From: Diphasiastrum complanatum
Taxonomy: Eukaryota; Streptophyta; Lycopodiopsida; Lycopodiales; Lycopodiaceae
Assembly (NCBI GenBank): GCA_029204225.1
Contig: CM055106.1
Coordinates: 19,044,149-19,108,148 of the forward strand
Length of the DNA: 64,000 bases
Direction: 5' to 3'
The notes beneath the pieces are model-generated. The model saw only the letters and a program-made list of their open reading frames with translations, was not told the DNA's origin and did no database searches. The first letter of the stretch is position 1. Each line of letters begins with the position of its first letter. The position numbers and the translations under genes are program-made. Below are positions 1 to 12,052 of this stretch, piece after piece.

Positions 1-124
1 TATTGATTTATGCATAACTAGTTGCTTAGATAACTTTCTAAAATATGTATTGCAAATATAATTTGATGTGCACCATTCTTTTTTCCCTTTTGCATTAGGT
101 ACTGGAAATATTCACAAATGTACT

Positions 125-308
125 ACAAATGTACTATGATTAAAATTAAGACAATTATCTTGTATGTTTTTTTGTTTAATATATGTCTCTAAGTAAAATC
201 CTTTCAAGAAAATTTCACAAATGTACTATGACTATATTTTAAGTTAGCTTGTATGTTTGTTTGTTTAATATAATGTGTCTAAGTAAAATCCTTTCAAGCA
301 AAATTTCT
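125..308. repeat. Tandem duplication of about 95 bp
   Basis: Two adjacent copies share the blocks 'cacaaatgtactatgA', 'cttgtatgtttgtttgttt' and 'gtctaagtaaaatccttt', the first around 125-217 and the second around 222-308. They differ by scattered substitutions and small indels, so this is an old local duplication. No coding potential is seen. Confidence 0.75.
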
Positions 309-849
309 CTCCAAAAATAATAGAATAGTAATCAAACAACTATTTGCTGACGATAAGTTATTAAAACTAAGCCACACAACAAGTTATTCTTGCAAGTTCA
401 CCCATATCCCAAGGCAAATAAAAAGACCAGCAAATCTAATGTAAATTTGATTTCAATGTAAAAGAAAATCATTGTTTAAAATAGAAACTACATATTAGCT
501 TTTCAATTAGTAAATAGCATTGATAATCTAAAGACATGGCCTATATATTTTTTATAATCTTTTTCAATTTTTTTCCATATTTAACATTTTGTAAGTTGGT
601 ATGTATCTCAAGATTTTAAAATATGATATGCCAAATACCACAGTAATGATATAATCACATGTTAAAGAGTTTTTCATTAGAGGAATTTTGAATTTAAAAA
701 AAAAAAAGACACTATAAGAAATGCCATGTTGGTCAATGTAAATTACCAAAATAATTCATTTTCTATCCAATGCTTTGTCATTTTTGCCCACACTATTTTC
801 GGTGGTGAACCATTCTATGTACATTATAGTTTATAGTTCTTAAAAATAG

Positions 850-1255
850 TATAACTTTGAACCCATAGTTCTGATTGAGACAAAAATGGTGCCATTAGAA
901 AGCACTCAACAAGAGCTTTTCAGTGACCTCCTACATGACCAATTTTGAGCTATTGTTTGTTATAGCTAGTCAAAGTCTTCAAAAGATAGAATATCTCTTC
1001 TATGTGTGGATCGAGGACCCTCTCAACCAAATATCTATTTTGTGCGTAGATAGAGTACCCTCTCAGTGAGAGGGTACTCTATCCATGCACAAAGAAGATA
1101 TTGGGTCTTTTGGAAACTTTGATCAACTATAACTTTTAAATGGAAGCTCAAAAATGGATCATCTAGGGTGTCATTGGAAAACTTTCATCAAGCAATGGCA
1201 CCAAGCACTTTCCAATGGCATCATTTTCATCTCAATCGGGATGTTATGGTAAAAA
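850..1255. repeat. Long imperfect foldback (inverted repeat), MITE-like
   Basis: The left arm (about 870-1061) and right arm (about 1062-1255) are inverted copies of each other. The centre is a near-perfect palindrome at 1049-1083 with arms reading GATAGAGTACCCTCTCA. Outward, matching blocks continue: 'aatatcttct' with its complement, 'gagct..atagctagtcaaag' with the complement of 'ctttgatcaactata', and 'gattgagacaaaaatggtgcc' with the complement of the block at 1217-1242. A further direct copy of the inner right arm lies at 1268-1322, and a related single arm at about 23370-23495. The form suits a decayed foldback or MITE, or the template of a small-RNA hairpin. No terminal duplication could be fixed. 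Confidence 0.7.
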
Positions 1256-1589
1256 TGTGAGATGATATTCTATCCATGCACAAAAAAAATGTTGGGTCTT
1301 TTGAAACTTTGATTAACCATAGAATAATAGATCTCATATGAAGATTTGATGACAATAAAAAAAAACTTTCTATCACAAGCATCAAACAGATTTCCAAAAC
1401 ATTGAAGCTATCTTATGAGTAGCATCAACTGAATCATTGATATAAACTAAACTACCATAAAACAATAGTTCTAGATCCTCAAAAACAGAAGATGTCATAT
1501 TTAAAAAGATTAATAATGGATTGTTCATTGTAGGAGAGAAAAATTGCAAGTGCACTTTCTTAGAATTCATTTTTTAATGATCAAAGGTG

Positions 1590-1955
1590 CTTGTTATAGT
1601 TTGACATAAACTGAGATCAATGCATTTGCCTCTTAAAAGACCCATTCTATATGGCTTAGCTTACTACAGAATTGAAATTTTATCTTAAAAATTAATTTGT
1701 TCTATTTTCTTTCAAACTAATTTTCTATTTTTGTATTTTATGTTTCTTATATTATCAAGATTGCCTTCTCATTTTTTTTAATATCAAAGATCATTCTCTA
1801 CTTGCTATAATTTGACATAAACCAAGGTTGATTAAACTTGCCTTCTAAGAGATCCATTGTAAGTGTCTTAGCTCGATATTGACTAGAAATTTAATTCCAA
1901 AAATTAATCTATTTTACGCTAGTTCTCTATTTCCACATTTTTTGTTTGATATATT
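1590..1955. repeat. Diverged tandem duplication of about 200 bp
   Basis: Copy 1 (about 1590-1765) and copy 2 (about 1797-1955) share 'tagtttgacataaac' versus 'taatttgacataaac', then 'gacccatt' versus 'gatccatt', 'cttagct', 'aaaaattaat' and 'attatcaagat' versus 'attgccaagat'. The copies are well diverged. No ORF is conserved between them. Confidence 0.6.
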
Positions 1956-2930
1956 GCCAAGATTTATCATAATTCTGATACTTGATTTATGATTGAGTGA
2001 TTGATTTGTTAACCATTGCTAAGATAATTTGCAATGCGTAAAGTACTATAATGGCAATGTGGGATGCCTATTTTGCTTCTACATTGCTATTCTAGACACT
2101 TATACTTGATGTTTTGTCAACATATCTTAAAATTTACAAAACTTGATTATATTTGTTGGATAAAAAATACCAAGTCTATGTTTTTATCCAATTCAAGGTT
2201 GGTGTTAGCTTTCACTTTTCACATTTCAAAAGTTGGTACAATCACATTGGTTATGAATGCGAAGAGCTTCCATGTGTATTTCATATTGTCACTAAAAAAC
2301 TTGAACATTTGCTCTTTCACTCCCATAGAACTACATGAGATTAATCAAAGTGTTGATTAATCTCATGTATTTCTCATTTGTAGAACCCAAATAATCATTG
2401 CATCTGACATGAGTTTTATGTGTGTTTTTATAATAGCCCATTTTGTTTTATGCACCTCAAATTGTTTGATAGCCCAAACATTGTTAGGTATGTTGTCTTC
2501 TTTATGCAGGGGTCTTTTCTCTTTGACAAAGAGCAAAGCACTTTTGAAATGATTCATACCAGTGGCAAGGTGTGTGGTCTACTCGTACTTGGATTGATAA
2601 TTTCAAAGGGATAAAAAGTTAGACTTGGTATTTTTTTTATAAGTTGGACTCAATAATCTATTATCGCACAAGCTCTCCCATTGTAGTGTGAGAAACATGT
2701 AGCAAAGTGGCTAATTCAGAGACGTCTAAGGTATGTTTTCCCAACTCCAGGTGCCTACAAGCTATCACTCTTTCTCAGAGGCAACAAAAACCACATCCTC
2801 TGACTCATCATCATCATCTACATTATATTACAAGCCACCACTCCTTCTCTCTGAATTTGATAAACCAAAACATGTATGCCATCATCCTCTACTCTAAATC
2901 TAACCATGCAAAGCCATCAAGATGTAACTA
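1956..2930. other. AT-rich stretch without a recognisable gene
   Basis: Only short open frames below 100 codons occur, on both strands, without recognisable domains. I see no splice-consistent gene model and no retroelement motif here. Confidence 0.5.
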
Positions 2931-3640
2931 GAACATGAAGAACCAAATAGAATGTAAATGTAATGATTCCTCCATGCTTCAAACTTTGAACTCTCTGGAA
3001 AATAACAGTAACCAAAAAATAAATGATAGCTATCATCCAATGCTTGCATGTCTCCTCTTTTTTGTCCTTCTTTGATATGTCTTCACCATGAAAATCAATC
3101 AATGAGCCTCCATCTCCATCTTGCCATACGATATTATCAACACTTGAAGACTTGATCATGAATGAGTGATATAATGAGCCTCCAATAGCTTCATTTCCAT
3201 CAGAAAAACCAGCCAAGAATGCTAGTACAACTCCAACAACAAGATATTGCAAGACAATGTAGCTAGTTTTACCATATCTTGACAATTTGCACACATTCAC
3301 ATGAAATAGCTGAAACATGAGATAGAACAAGTAAAGTTAAAAACACTTCCTTGCTGCTCCCTTGACCTTACTTGAGTCTTCAATAACCTACAAAAACAAA
3401 TCCAAAGTATCTTTGCCACTCGACTTCCATTTATGGCCTTGACTAGCTCCAAATTGCCACCTTTCCTTTTGTGTAGTTGAAGCTTTTTGAGATCAACCTG
3501 TTGATCTTCCACTTGAACATCAAAGCCATTGAACAAATTTTTTTTTTTTTCCAGATCCATTACTTGCATCCATTCCATGAAAACCATCATCCACTTGCAT
3601 AACATCATCTAGACAAGAAGATGAACCAAAACATGTGAGT
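2931..3640 (-). other. Unassigned stretch next to copia debris
   Basis: Minus-strand open frames of about 100-137 codons lie here, but none shows a convincing domain. A short EWMQVMDLE-like string at about 3550-3580 resembles the start of a copia reverse transcriptase ('EW..AM..E'). This could therefore be the badly decayed continuation of the integrase remnant immediately to the right. The assignment is weak. Confidence 0.3.
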
Positions 3641-3653
3641 AAAGCAAAATGAG

Positions 3654-4446
3654 TCACTTCCACTTGCTTACCCTTCTCATCATATGTAAGCCTACATGGC
3701 TTTTGTCTTCCCTTGAGGATCTTCTTATAACTTGACTTGGAGAAGCATCTCCACCATCACCATCAAAAGAACCACCTTCAATATAGTAAAAATTGTTAGA
3801 TTGATCAACATCAACAACATCAAACTTATCCTCCTCTTCAAAGACAACATCCTTAGAGATGTGAACTTTCTTTGACTTAGGAATGTAAACCCTATAAGCT
3901 TTCCTTACTTCACTATAGGCAAAAAATATTCCCTTCAAGAATTCAAAAGATGAGTTGACATAGCAAGTACTATGAAAGATCTTCAAATGCTCCATCCTTG
4001 GCTTCTTACCAAAAAGAACTTCAAATGAACTCTTACCATCCAAGTCTTCATTTGAGTACCTATTGCAAACAAGGTTAGAACACATCAAATATTCACCCCA
4101 AAATGACTTACAAAGATTTGCATTCACCCTCATGGATTTAGCTCTTTCAAAAAGATTGACCTTCCTCTCTTCCACACTATATAAAAACTTTGAGTTTGAA
4201 AGCCCCACACAAACCTATTTGATCCCATGCCACACAAACCTATTTGAACTTTGTTGATAGGTCTTCATTTTCCAGGTTTAAGCACTTGATCTTCATGTTG
4301 AATTGACTCTCCACAACATTCTTGAACTTAAGAAAAAAATCAAATATGAAATCCTCACTATTTAGAAGATAAGTCCAACAATATCTACTAAAGTCATCGA
4401 TGCAAGTCACAAACCTGTAAGAGGGCAAATGACGATACATTTTCAT
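3654..4446 (-). pseudogene. Ty1/copia integrase remnant
   Basis: The minus-strand reading gives the integrase core start with the first catalytic Asp in 'FVTCIDDFSRYCW' (about 4370-4410). After a break of about 80 bp comes the distal part: 'FWGEYLMCSNLVCNR', the pocket 'SFEVLFGKKP', and the 'KGIFFAYSEVRKAYRVYIP' segment followed by 'KDVVFEEE'. In copia polyproteins this order links integrase to reverse transcriptase. The GGEY motif with the second Asp is corrupted, and frameshifts separate the two halves. The remnant stops abruptly near 4450, where a differently oriented copia piece begins. It is a dead fragment with no visible LTR. Confidence 0.85.
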
Positions 4447-4479
4447 CTACAACGAGGCCAAGAAGAAGCAACACCAATA

Positions 4480-6020
4480 GCCGAATTCTACCAATATGAC
4501 AAAATTCAAGGAGCAATTTTTGATGAAGACAAACCATCAAAATTGTTGATGGTTTATAGCAAAAATAGCAATGAAGACTACGACTACTAGTCTCTGGACA
4601 GTGGCACAACCCAACAAATGACTCCCCTAAGGGATTGGTTTACTAAGTATGAAGCTTTTATTAGACAACAATTCATCTACCTTGGAAATTCAAGCACCAT
4701 CCGCGTTGAAGACAAAGGAACAGTCAAGATTCTGTTCAAGAACAATCTTTCTGTCTCTATTTTAAATGTTCTTCACACACCTTAGCTATCTAAAAATCTG
4801 TTATCAATTTCAAAGATAACTGATGAGGGCTACCTTGTTACTTTCTCATCTAAACAGTGTACAATTTTTGACAAATATACTACTCTGAGTACCTACACTA
4901 GAGAATTTATATGTACTATTTGACTCAGTTGTTGCGTTAACTAGTACTTCAAATGATGATGTAAACGATCAAGCTTTATTGTGGCATGGTCGATTTGGAC
5001 ATGTGAATACAAGATTACTTTCTTACATGCATTGTAATAATTTGGTTGATGGGTTGTATTTCTCTCTTTCATTAGATAGAAAATCTTTTCTTTGTGAATC
5101 TTGCATTTATGGTAAACACTCTAGAAGTAGATTTCCCAAAACACATTCCATCAAGACAAAACATGTATTAGATCTTGTACATAGCAATCCTTGTGGTCCA
5201 ATGCCAACTCCATCCTTAGGAGATGCAATTTATTTCATCACCTTCATAGATGATTATCCTAGATGGTCTACAGTCATGTTTATTAAGCATAAATTAGAAG
5301 CCTTTGAATGCTTTAAGAGATTCAAGGCCATGGGTGAAACCCAAACATCTACAAAGGTGAAAGCACTCCGAACTAATGGTGGTGGTGAATACTACTCCAA
5401 TGAGATGTCCGACTATCTGGCCAAACATGGCATTCAAAGACAATTTTCAACCTCCTTCACACCTTAGTAGAATGAAATTACAGAAAGGAAGAATCGAACA
5501 CTTCTTAATTCAGCCAGATCTATGCTACATCAATCGCACTTACATGTAAAATTCTGGGCAGAAGCTACTACCATAGCCTGTTATGTTTAAAACCGATCCA
5601 GCACCAAAGTTGTCCATAACAGAACTCCTTATCAAGTGTGGCATGGACACAAGCCTAGTGTCAACCATCTAAAAATCTTTGATTGTACATGTTTTGTGCA
5701 TGTTCCTAGAAGGCTTAGTAAGAAACTAGACGAGAGATCAAATAAATGTATTTTCATTGGCTATCTTGATGAACATAAGGCTTATAAAGTTTATGATCCA
5801 TCCACCAATGTAGCATTTATTTCTATGGATGTAATCTTCAAGGAAGATACATTCTATGACTTTAAGCAACCATTGATTAATGATGTTGTGTCATTTCATC
5901 CTATTCTACACAACATAGAATCTTTCACTTGTGGTGTTTCTTCTACTAAACCTGTAGCTGCAGCTATAGCTACAGAATCCGAATAGCCGACACCACCTAT
6001 CACTGGACCAGACTATGAAA
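4480..6020 (+). pseudogene. Ty1/copia protease-integrase remnant (CopB)
   Basis: Reading forward, the protease active-site region DSGTTQQMT lies at about 4597-4623, followed by 'SKNLLSI' after a stop at 4783. The GAG-pre-integrase motif LWHGRFGHVN is at about 4977, then the CC half of the zinc finger (CESC.YGKHSR). The integrase core follows with FIDDYPRW (about 5250) and TNGGGEYYS (about 5375-5400), where the usual D of the RSD motif is N. The distal part holds KNRTLLNSARS and the 'KCIFIGY...KAYKVYDP' segment. Stops interrupt the frame at about 5467 (CAG to TAG), 5588 and 5985. Reverse transcriptase is missing. It belongs to the same family as the copy at 24.7-27.2 kb, which shares 'SLDRKSF.CESCIYGKHSRS'. 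Confidence 0.9.
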
Positions 6021-7600
6021 AATCCAGAATATTCACACATGTGGAGAACCACAACAAAGTGTGAATGATCTTTACCATGCTTTATGGTGGCACATAGATC
6101 ACTTATAGAGTAATACTACAATCTACTATCAGATCTAAGGCTAGAGCGTAATCTAGAATGCTACTGATCAAAGCTTCATTAATTCCTCACAAATAAAAAA
6201 AGTACACAAGAAAAATAATGTATGAAAAATGCACCAATCTCGAGCTAGAAAGAGAATACAATTACAAGCAAAATAGTGTGAGATCCAATTTTGACATTAT
6301 GACACCAAGATAGCTTGATTCATCATTTTAAATGTGAGAGAACCATATGATGGTGACCTCTAGTGGAGAGCATTATGCCACTTGTAATTTGTGAAATGTG
6401 GAAATTCCACTAGGATGCCACCTAAGAAGTACATATATATAGGAGAGCCTTAGCTCATGGTACTACTAGCATGTAACCACCAAAAATGATGTAAACTACC
6501 TAAAGCATGACACTTATCCATTTGCATGTAAGTTTGGCTACCTACTTCTATCTACTTTCTCCATGTGGCAAATTCTGCACTATGAACCTACAATTCTACT
6601 TGCATGTATCTAGTAGAACATTTGCAAGCTTTGCATGTCTCAATAAAAACTTAGGACACAATGCATTTATGGTGGCTCGAGTTCCTACAAGACCATATTA
6701 GACCATTTCTATGTCTAATTTTACATGCATGTCATTTTAGACTATGTAGACATAATTGCATGTCATATTTGATCAACTAGACTTTTTTCATGTCAATGGA
6801 ACTTGATCTATCTAACCCAAACTTGACTATTCTACAAGGATATGTGCTCAATTCACACACCTTGAATATGTATAGTAAAATTGTGAAGAATTGCCAAAAA
6901 TTGGCAAATCTAGCTTGATCAAAAACCATGTAGAATAGTGTAAATTGTGTACACAAGTGGGTCCCACACATGTGAGGCCATGATGCCACATGGGAAACCC
7001 ATCCTAATGTAGGTTAGGTCAAGTCAAGAGAGTTGTTCATGTCTATTTGGTGGTCATCCCTACTTTATAGGACCTACACCTAAGTTTAAGGTGAAAATTT
7101 GACCAACTAGCTACCTACCGAGCATAACTCTAGGAAATAGACTAGGGTTTCATTTTAGGTCAAGGAGAGTGAGTTAACTTCCTTATTACATGCTGGAAAT
7201 CCACCTAACTTCAAGAAGGAAGTCGAATTTGCTATGTATTCCCTCTCTCCATAGTGAGAAGATAGAAAATTTTTGGAGCTCATTGGCAATCTCAAGATAG
7301 TTCACTATGTACATTGAGTTTTTGTGATCCAAATGAAATTAAATCAATTTCTACTTGTTTCTCAGGTTGAAGGCCGTACTACAGCCTGTATTACACACAT
7401 GTGGGCTCGGATTTCAATGTTTATCAATGCTTTTGATTGTTAATGCTTGTTGTTTGTCAAATTGCCAATCTAGATCAACTTTTTTGTGTCTAGTTTTTTG
7501 ATAGATTGTTAAGCAAGCATCCAATCACTCTTGTGGATCTTTTGTAGATCCATTTATGGTCCTAAAGTACAGTACTTTCACAAAAATTACATGGGTAGAA
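6021..7600. other. Non-coding stretch, possibly an LTR remnant
   Basis: No ORF with a recognisable domain is present. The stretch contains 'tgtgaatgatc' (6061), a TATA-like 'acatatatatagg' (about 6431) and several CACACATGTG-like palindromes (6036, 6964, 7389). These resemble the CpG-decayed LTR motifs seen elsewhere in the window. I found no matching second LTR, primer site or target duplication, so its origin is open. Confidence 0.35.
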
Positions 7601-7609
7601 CTCCCAAAA

Positions 7610-8464
7610 TCAACATATGCAAGATAGATATGTTTTACAATTCTTCACACCTCCATAGAATATATCTATCTGATGTTGATGAAGAACTTTTTGTGTGTGG
7701 ATTCTTTGTTTTGCATTTGAGTTGAAGATGATCAAAGAACCCATCATAGCAGCACCCTTACCATATCCACAATAAGATCTCTTTGATAGAAATCTTTTCC
7801 AAATGCCTTTGAAAATATTCCACCAATTTGCTACTATGTCAATATGCCTCTCCTCCATGCTTGATATTGATCTCATATTTGAGAAGTCCACATGCATGAA
7901 GATGGATACATAAAAATCCTGAAAAATCCGAGGCTCCAAGCCTCATCATGATCACAAAGATCATAGATATAGGTCAAAACATGAGCTATGATCAAGATTA
8001 AGCATACTAGCTTCATTAGTCCAAACACTATGAACTCTATCCACAAAGGATCTAATCTTGATATCAAACTCTAACTTGATCTTGAGGGTGTAAGTGTCCT
8101 CATTGGATGCTTCACTTAACCTCACAAGAAGTTTACAACATGTCTCATCACATGAAAGGACATATTCTTCAATATGTTTGAGCTTGTTCTTATTCTTGCT
8201 CTTACTCAATTTAAGAGCACACAAATGATGGTACAATATCTTGCTTTCTAGATTATTTGGAAACATAACTAGGTCACCTATGACTAGTAATATGTCCATA
8301 CTAAAGACTTCATTCAAAACTAGAATAGTCTTACTTACATTTTCAGATACATAAAACTCAACTAAGCAAGATCGTACATCAACTAAAGAAAGAGAAACAT
8401 AAGTGAGTACTATAGAATGAATACCACCTTCACTTATCTTTCTTTTCCATGAATAAAGAACCAC
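7610..8464 (-). other. Two unrecognised minus-strand ORFs (109 and 167 codons)
   Basis: ORFs at 7610-7939 and 7961-8464 read on the minus strand, directly downstream of the copia remnant at 8.5-10.1 kb, where reverse transcriptase would be expected. I see no reverse-transcriptase signature (no YVDD, no LYGLKQ). The 167-codon frame is Leu/Ser rich with a Lys-rich patch (SKSKNKNKLK) and shows no domain I recognise. It may be unrelated flanking DNA joined by deletion, or a diverged insertion. The function is unknown and the coding status doubtful. Confidence 0.3.
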
Positions 8465-10096
8465 AATGACTCCGCCTTGTACAATGAAGATCTCCTTGGA
8501 TATGCATGTTGAGGATACTCCTCCTCAAACCTCGACCCCATCGTAAGTTGATCATTCTTGAAAGAAATAACTTGTGATGCAAAATGAGATACTATGCTCT
8601 TGGCCGCTTCCAAGATTGAAAATAGATCTTCATGCATGATAAAATCTCCATTCTCAAACACCTTTGAGATAGAGAATGTAAAGGCTATGTAGCCTTCTTG
8701 GTGGATAAGCATCCAACCATGATCCATAGACTTGGATCTCCATCCTTCCTTGCTTCCAAGAAAACACATGCAAAGCAATAATCTTCAAGAACACTAAGGT
8801 ACACAACCTTAGGCTTATAGTTGAACAAGACTCCATATAGTGTATTCCTTCCAATAGCTCCATAACTCCACAAAGTTTTGCATAATGGAAAATACACATG
8901 CACCATAAAACTTGAAGAAACAAGACTTAGCCATTGGTTACTTGTGAATCCATCAATAAGATTAAAAAAGCAAGAGGCATCTCTCTTCCTTACAGATGAA
9001 GAAAGGTGAACATCTGAGTGTTCCAACTTTATTGGATGTTTTGTCTTGGTAAAAGACATCAAATATGGATCCACATGTGATTTTTCCATAGAACAAGCCT
9101 CTCTTGGCTTGATCTCCTTTACTATAATAGACATAGATCTGAAATTGGAAACATGCAACCTCCTATGCCATACTTCCTCCTCGAAAACACAAGTCATCAA
9201 TGCAACATCACAAATACTTGCATTCTCTTGTAAATCTAGCTTAAAAATGCCACCATATCTTGATCCACTTGCTATGATCTCATCACCTTTCTTACTAAAG
9301 CAATTATTGACATTGAATTCCACTTCAAAACCATCATCAAATAACTTTCCAACACTAATCACATTCTTGTGAGTTTAGGAACATAAAGTACATTGAAAAG
9401 TGTAAAACTCATTGAAGATGCAAGCTTCGAGAATATACGTCCAACTCCTTCAATAGAACATGTATCACCAACAACAATGTATATTGATTCTTTAGATTCT
9501 TCAAAAGGTTCAATGAAAACAAAAGAACTCTTGGTGCTACTCATGTATGATGATGCACCACTATCAATATACCAAGATACATCTTTAAAAGGAGTAGAGG
9601 AGAAAATAGACATCATAAGAGATGCTTCTCCTTCACTTGCATGTGAGTCTTGTATCGTAATATTGGCTTGATGTTCTTGAGTCTTCTTCTTGAAGATAGA
9701 AGAATGAATTGAATCATCTTCTACTCCTCCATAGTCTTTGTCCTTTGATTTGTCCTTGGTAAAGGCTTGAGAAAAATTTTTCTTGCTCCTCCCTCTTGAT
9801 TTGTCCTTGGCAAACTGAGTTTTTCCATAACCACCATCCTTCCTTGAAAGTGTGTTGATCTTCAGTAGCTTGTTCTTTTGCCTGCTTTCTTTAGCAATAA
9901 GAATATCATGAAGAGCCTCCAAAGTTGGTAGCTCCTCCATTATAGCATAAGTTTGCACAAGATCTGTATACTCTTCTCTAAGTCCATTAAGCCGAACTAT
10001 TTGAAGAACAATTGCATTGGGCTTCCGACTGATCTTCATCCATGGATCAAAGCATAAAGGGTAACTGATCCTATTATTTTTACATTCAAATGTCAA
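8465..10096 (-). pseudogene. Ty1/copia gag-protease-integrase remnant (CopC)
   Basis: The minus-strand order is: gag C-terminal part ('GLREEYTDLVQTYAIMEELP', about 9935-9995), a Lys/Ser-rich linker, protease WYIDSGASSYM (about 9545-9580), 'NVLYVPKLT', then after a break 'ISVGKLFDDGFEV' and GAG-pre-integrase 'VWHRRLHVSNF' (about 9155). The integrase core with its catalytic residues is deleted. The frame then resumes in the distal segment 'GCLSTKKAT' and 'MGSRFEEEYPQHAYPRRS'. These last motifs match the element at 57.5-61.9 kb ('MGSRFEEDSPRIFSPRRS'), so both are one family. No zinc knuckle, reverse transcriptase, RNase H or LTR is visible. Frameshifts at about 9360 and 8690 break the reading. 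Confidence 0.85.
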
Positions 10097-10246
10097 GTTT
10101 AAGCTATCTGAAGAACATTGAAGAACTGGCCATCTTCAACATCCTCAACAAAATTAGTCTTTTCTGCACAGTCTGCAGAAATGAACATGTTTCTACACAA
10201 CTATAGAAATATATGAAAATCGCACAGATAGAAACCATAAACAACT
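10097..10246. repeat. Segment shared with the LTR at 27.4 kb
   Basis: The block 'gtcaagtttaagctatctga...ctggccatcttcaa..tcctcaacaaaa' (about 10091-10155) matches 'gtcaagttctataacttga...ttggccatcttcaaggacttccacaaaa' at about 27413-27475. The latter lies in the putative 3' LTR of the copia element at 24.7-28.2 kb. This suggests a related LTR fragment here. Confidence 0.5.
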
Positions 10247-10466
10247 GCAAAGTTCTGCAAACGACTTCAACGAAGGCACCGAAGACAACCGCAAAGTTTT
10301 GAAAACAGTTTCAATGAAGGCACCGAAGGCAACCACAAAGTCCTACAAACAGCTTCAATGAAGACACCGAAGGCAACTGCAAAGTTCTGCAAACGGCTTC
10401 AATGAAGGCACCGAAGGCAACCGCAAAGTCCTTCAAATGGCTTCAAGGAAGGGACCGAAGACAACC
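10247..10466. repeat. Minisatellite, five copies of 44 bp
   Basis: Five head-to-tail copies of exactly 44 bp follow the pattern 'gcaaagttctgcaaac.gct' plus 'tcaatgaaggcaccgaagg' plus 'caacc', at 10247, 10291, 10335, 10379 and 10423. Copies differ by a few substitutions and have no indels. There are no spacers, so this is not a CRISPR-like array. Confidence 0.9.
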
Positions 10467-10468
10467 AC

Positions 10469-10641
10469 AAGCCACCGCCAAGACAATGGCTATGATCTAT
10501 CGCACCGAACCGTATGAGTCAACCTTACAGTTGTAAGTGAAAACCGTAATAGCAAGCCATCGCAAGGAACCGCCAATGCAATGGCTATGATCTACCGCAC
10601 CGAACCATGTGAGTGAACCTTATGGTCACTATATGAAAACC
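10469..10641. repeat. Tandem pair of about 85 bp following the minisatellite
   Basis: Copy 1 (10469-10553) and copy 2 (10554 to about 10641) share 'aatggctatgatcta.cgca' then 'ccgaacc.t.tgagt.aacc'. They start right after the 44-bp array and use related 'caccgaacc' words. Confidence 0.8.
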
Positions 10642-10844
10642 AAAACTGAAGGGAATTGCATGTTGGATTTATCTCCTCTACTCTCCTAATCCTATTTTAA
10701 TTTGCCTCCATTCATGTTGTATTTTTACTCATGTTGTCGCACAGTCTGTATATTTACATGTAAAATAAGATAGACAAAAAATGTGACTATCTGCATAAAT
10801 ACAAGTAAATTTCCACAGGCAAAAAAGGTGAAAAACGCGACATT

Positions 10845-11387
10845 GTGTTTTTACACATGATTTGTGACAGGCAAAAAAGGCAGCACTGCCCTACAAAATG
10901 TCAAAGGTGGCCTAATGGAAAAGTGAGGACACCCTGTAAATCAAATCCTAAGGCATTTGCATTAGGGGATATTAGAACTCAAGGGCCCTTTGTCAAGATG
11001 TTGTTTTTGACTTCGCACACTTTCAACGCCTATGTGTCCCAATGAATGGTGTCCATCTGTGACAAATTGTAACAGTGGTTGATGGACAAAAATTCCCGGC
11101 CAAATTTTTGTGATTTTCAAATATCCCGCCGGGTAGAACAAACAATTGTGATTGGACCGAAGTTACTGCCCAAATACTCTTATGCTACCCGTCATTGTAC
11201 ACTCGAGGTTGATTTGACGTCAATAGTCATGAATTGTGGTTAACTAATCCTTGTAGTTTCTTGTCATTCATAGGTATACCTCTCATTTTCTTCATTCTAT
11301 CTCTTATTTTGGATTGTCATTCTTAGGTTTACCTCGCAATCTCTACATTCTCTCCGTTCTCAGCTTGCGTACTCGTATTTTTGACTA
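10845..11387. other. Upstream region of the unrecognised gene at 11388
   Basis: Short frames only. C/T-rich tracts around 11275-11360 ('tctcattttcttcattctatctctt') lie just before the ATG at 11388 and could be a plant-type pyrimidine-rich leader. No clear TATA box can be assigned. Confidence 0.3.
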
Positions 11388-12052
11388 ATGGCTACACATA
11401 ATCGGAGACCAAGAGGAACCATTGATGCAATCAATATTTGCAATGAAAAAAATGTAGAAGATCAATGGATACCAAAAATATATAAAAAATATCAATGGAT
11501 TTTGATGCATTCCTATGCAAAAGGCTCATTCCGAAAAAAAAAAAGATCGGATAACATATATAGAAACTCTTGGAAAGGTAGGATAATGGATTTTAAAGTA
11601 TCACCTGTGGGTCAATCTATCACAGAAGTTTTAGTTCAGCATGTTTATCTTCATAATGAGCTCAACATTCATGATTTGAATCCAAATGATAGAAGAAAAT
11701 GCAACTGCAAGGTTTTAGATTTAATTTCTTTAGAGTTAGCATTTTCTTTAGATTATATTTTTCTTGAGATGTTTTTGTTGGTTTTGCAGATTTGTATCTA
11801 TCAAATTTCGTTGAATGGCAAACGGTTCAATCGATTGCAGGAAGAATCGATGTCATTCATTCGGATATCGGTATTTTACAATGTAAAGGTCATTCTCCAA
11901 AATCACTTTTAGTGTCAGGAGTTTTTTTTTATGATCACACCTATTTTTTTGATAAAAATGATTTAGTTGGTAGATTAGAGCCATATCCTCTACCAGATTT
12001 TTCGAGTGAGGAATGGATTTCTCCTGATGCATCAATTTTAGAAAGTTTTTGA
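11388..12052 (+). CDS. Unrecognised gene or gene remnant, probably with one intron
   Basis: The first exon opens at ATG 11388 and reads 108 codons of a basic, hydrophilic protein (NRRPRGTID, FRKKKRSDN) to 'CNCK' at 11711. A donor-like AAG|GTTTTA and an acceptor-like TTTTGCAG|AT at 11789 would frame a 78-bp, T-rich intron. Downstream the best frame (11792-12052) reads 86 codons, including 'NFVEWQTVQSIAGRIDVIHS' and 'GRLEPYPLPDFSSEEW', to a TGA at 12050. Splicing 11711 to 11790 gives a phase one base off from this frame, so either the junction differs or a frameshift has occurred. I do not recognise the family. It may form one transcription unit with the ORF at 12188. Confidence 0.4.

Noticed and set aside
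6059-7000. Solo LTR starting TGTGAATGATC
   Set aside because: No end, target duplication, primer site or second copy could be found in the window; kept only as a low-confidence remark.
10247-10466. CRISPR-like array
   Set aside because: The 44-bp units are directly abutting without spacers, and the genome is eukaryotic.
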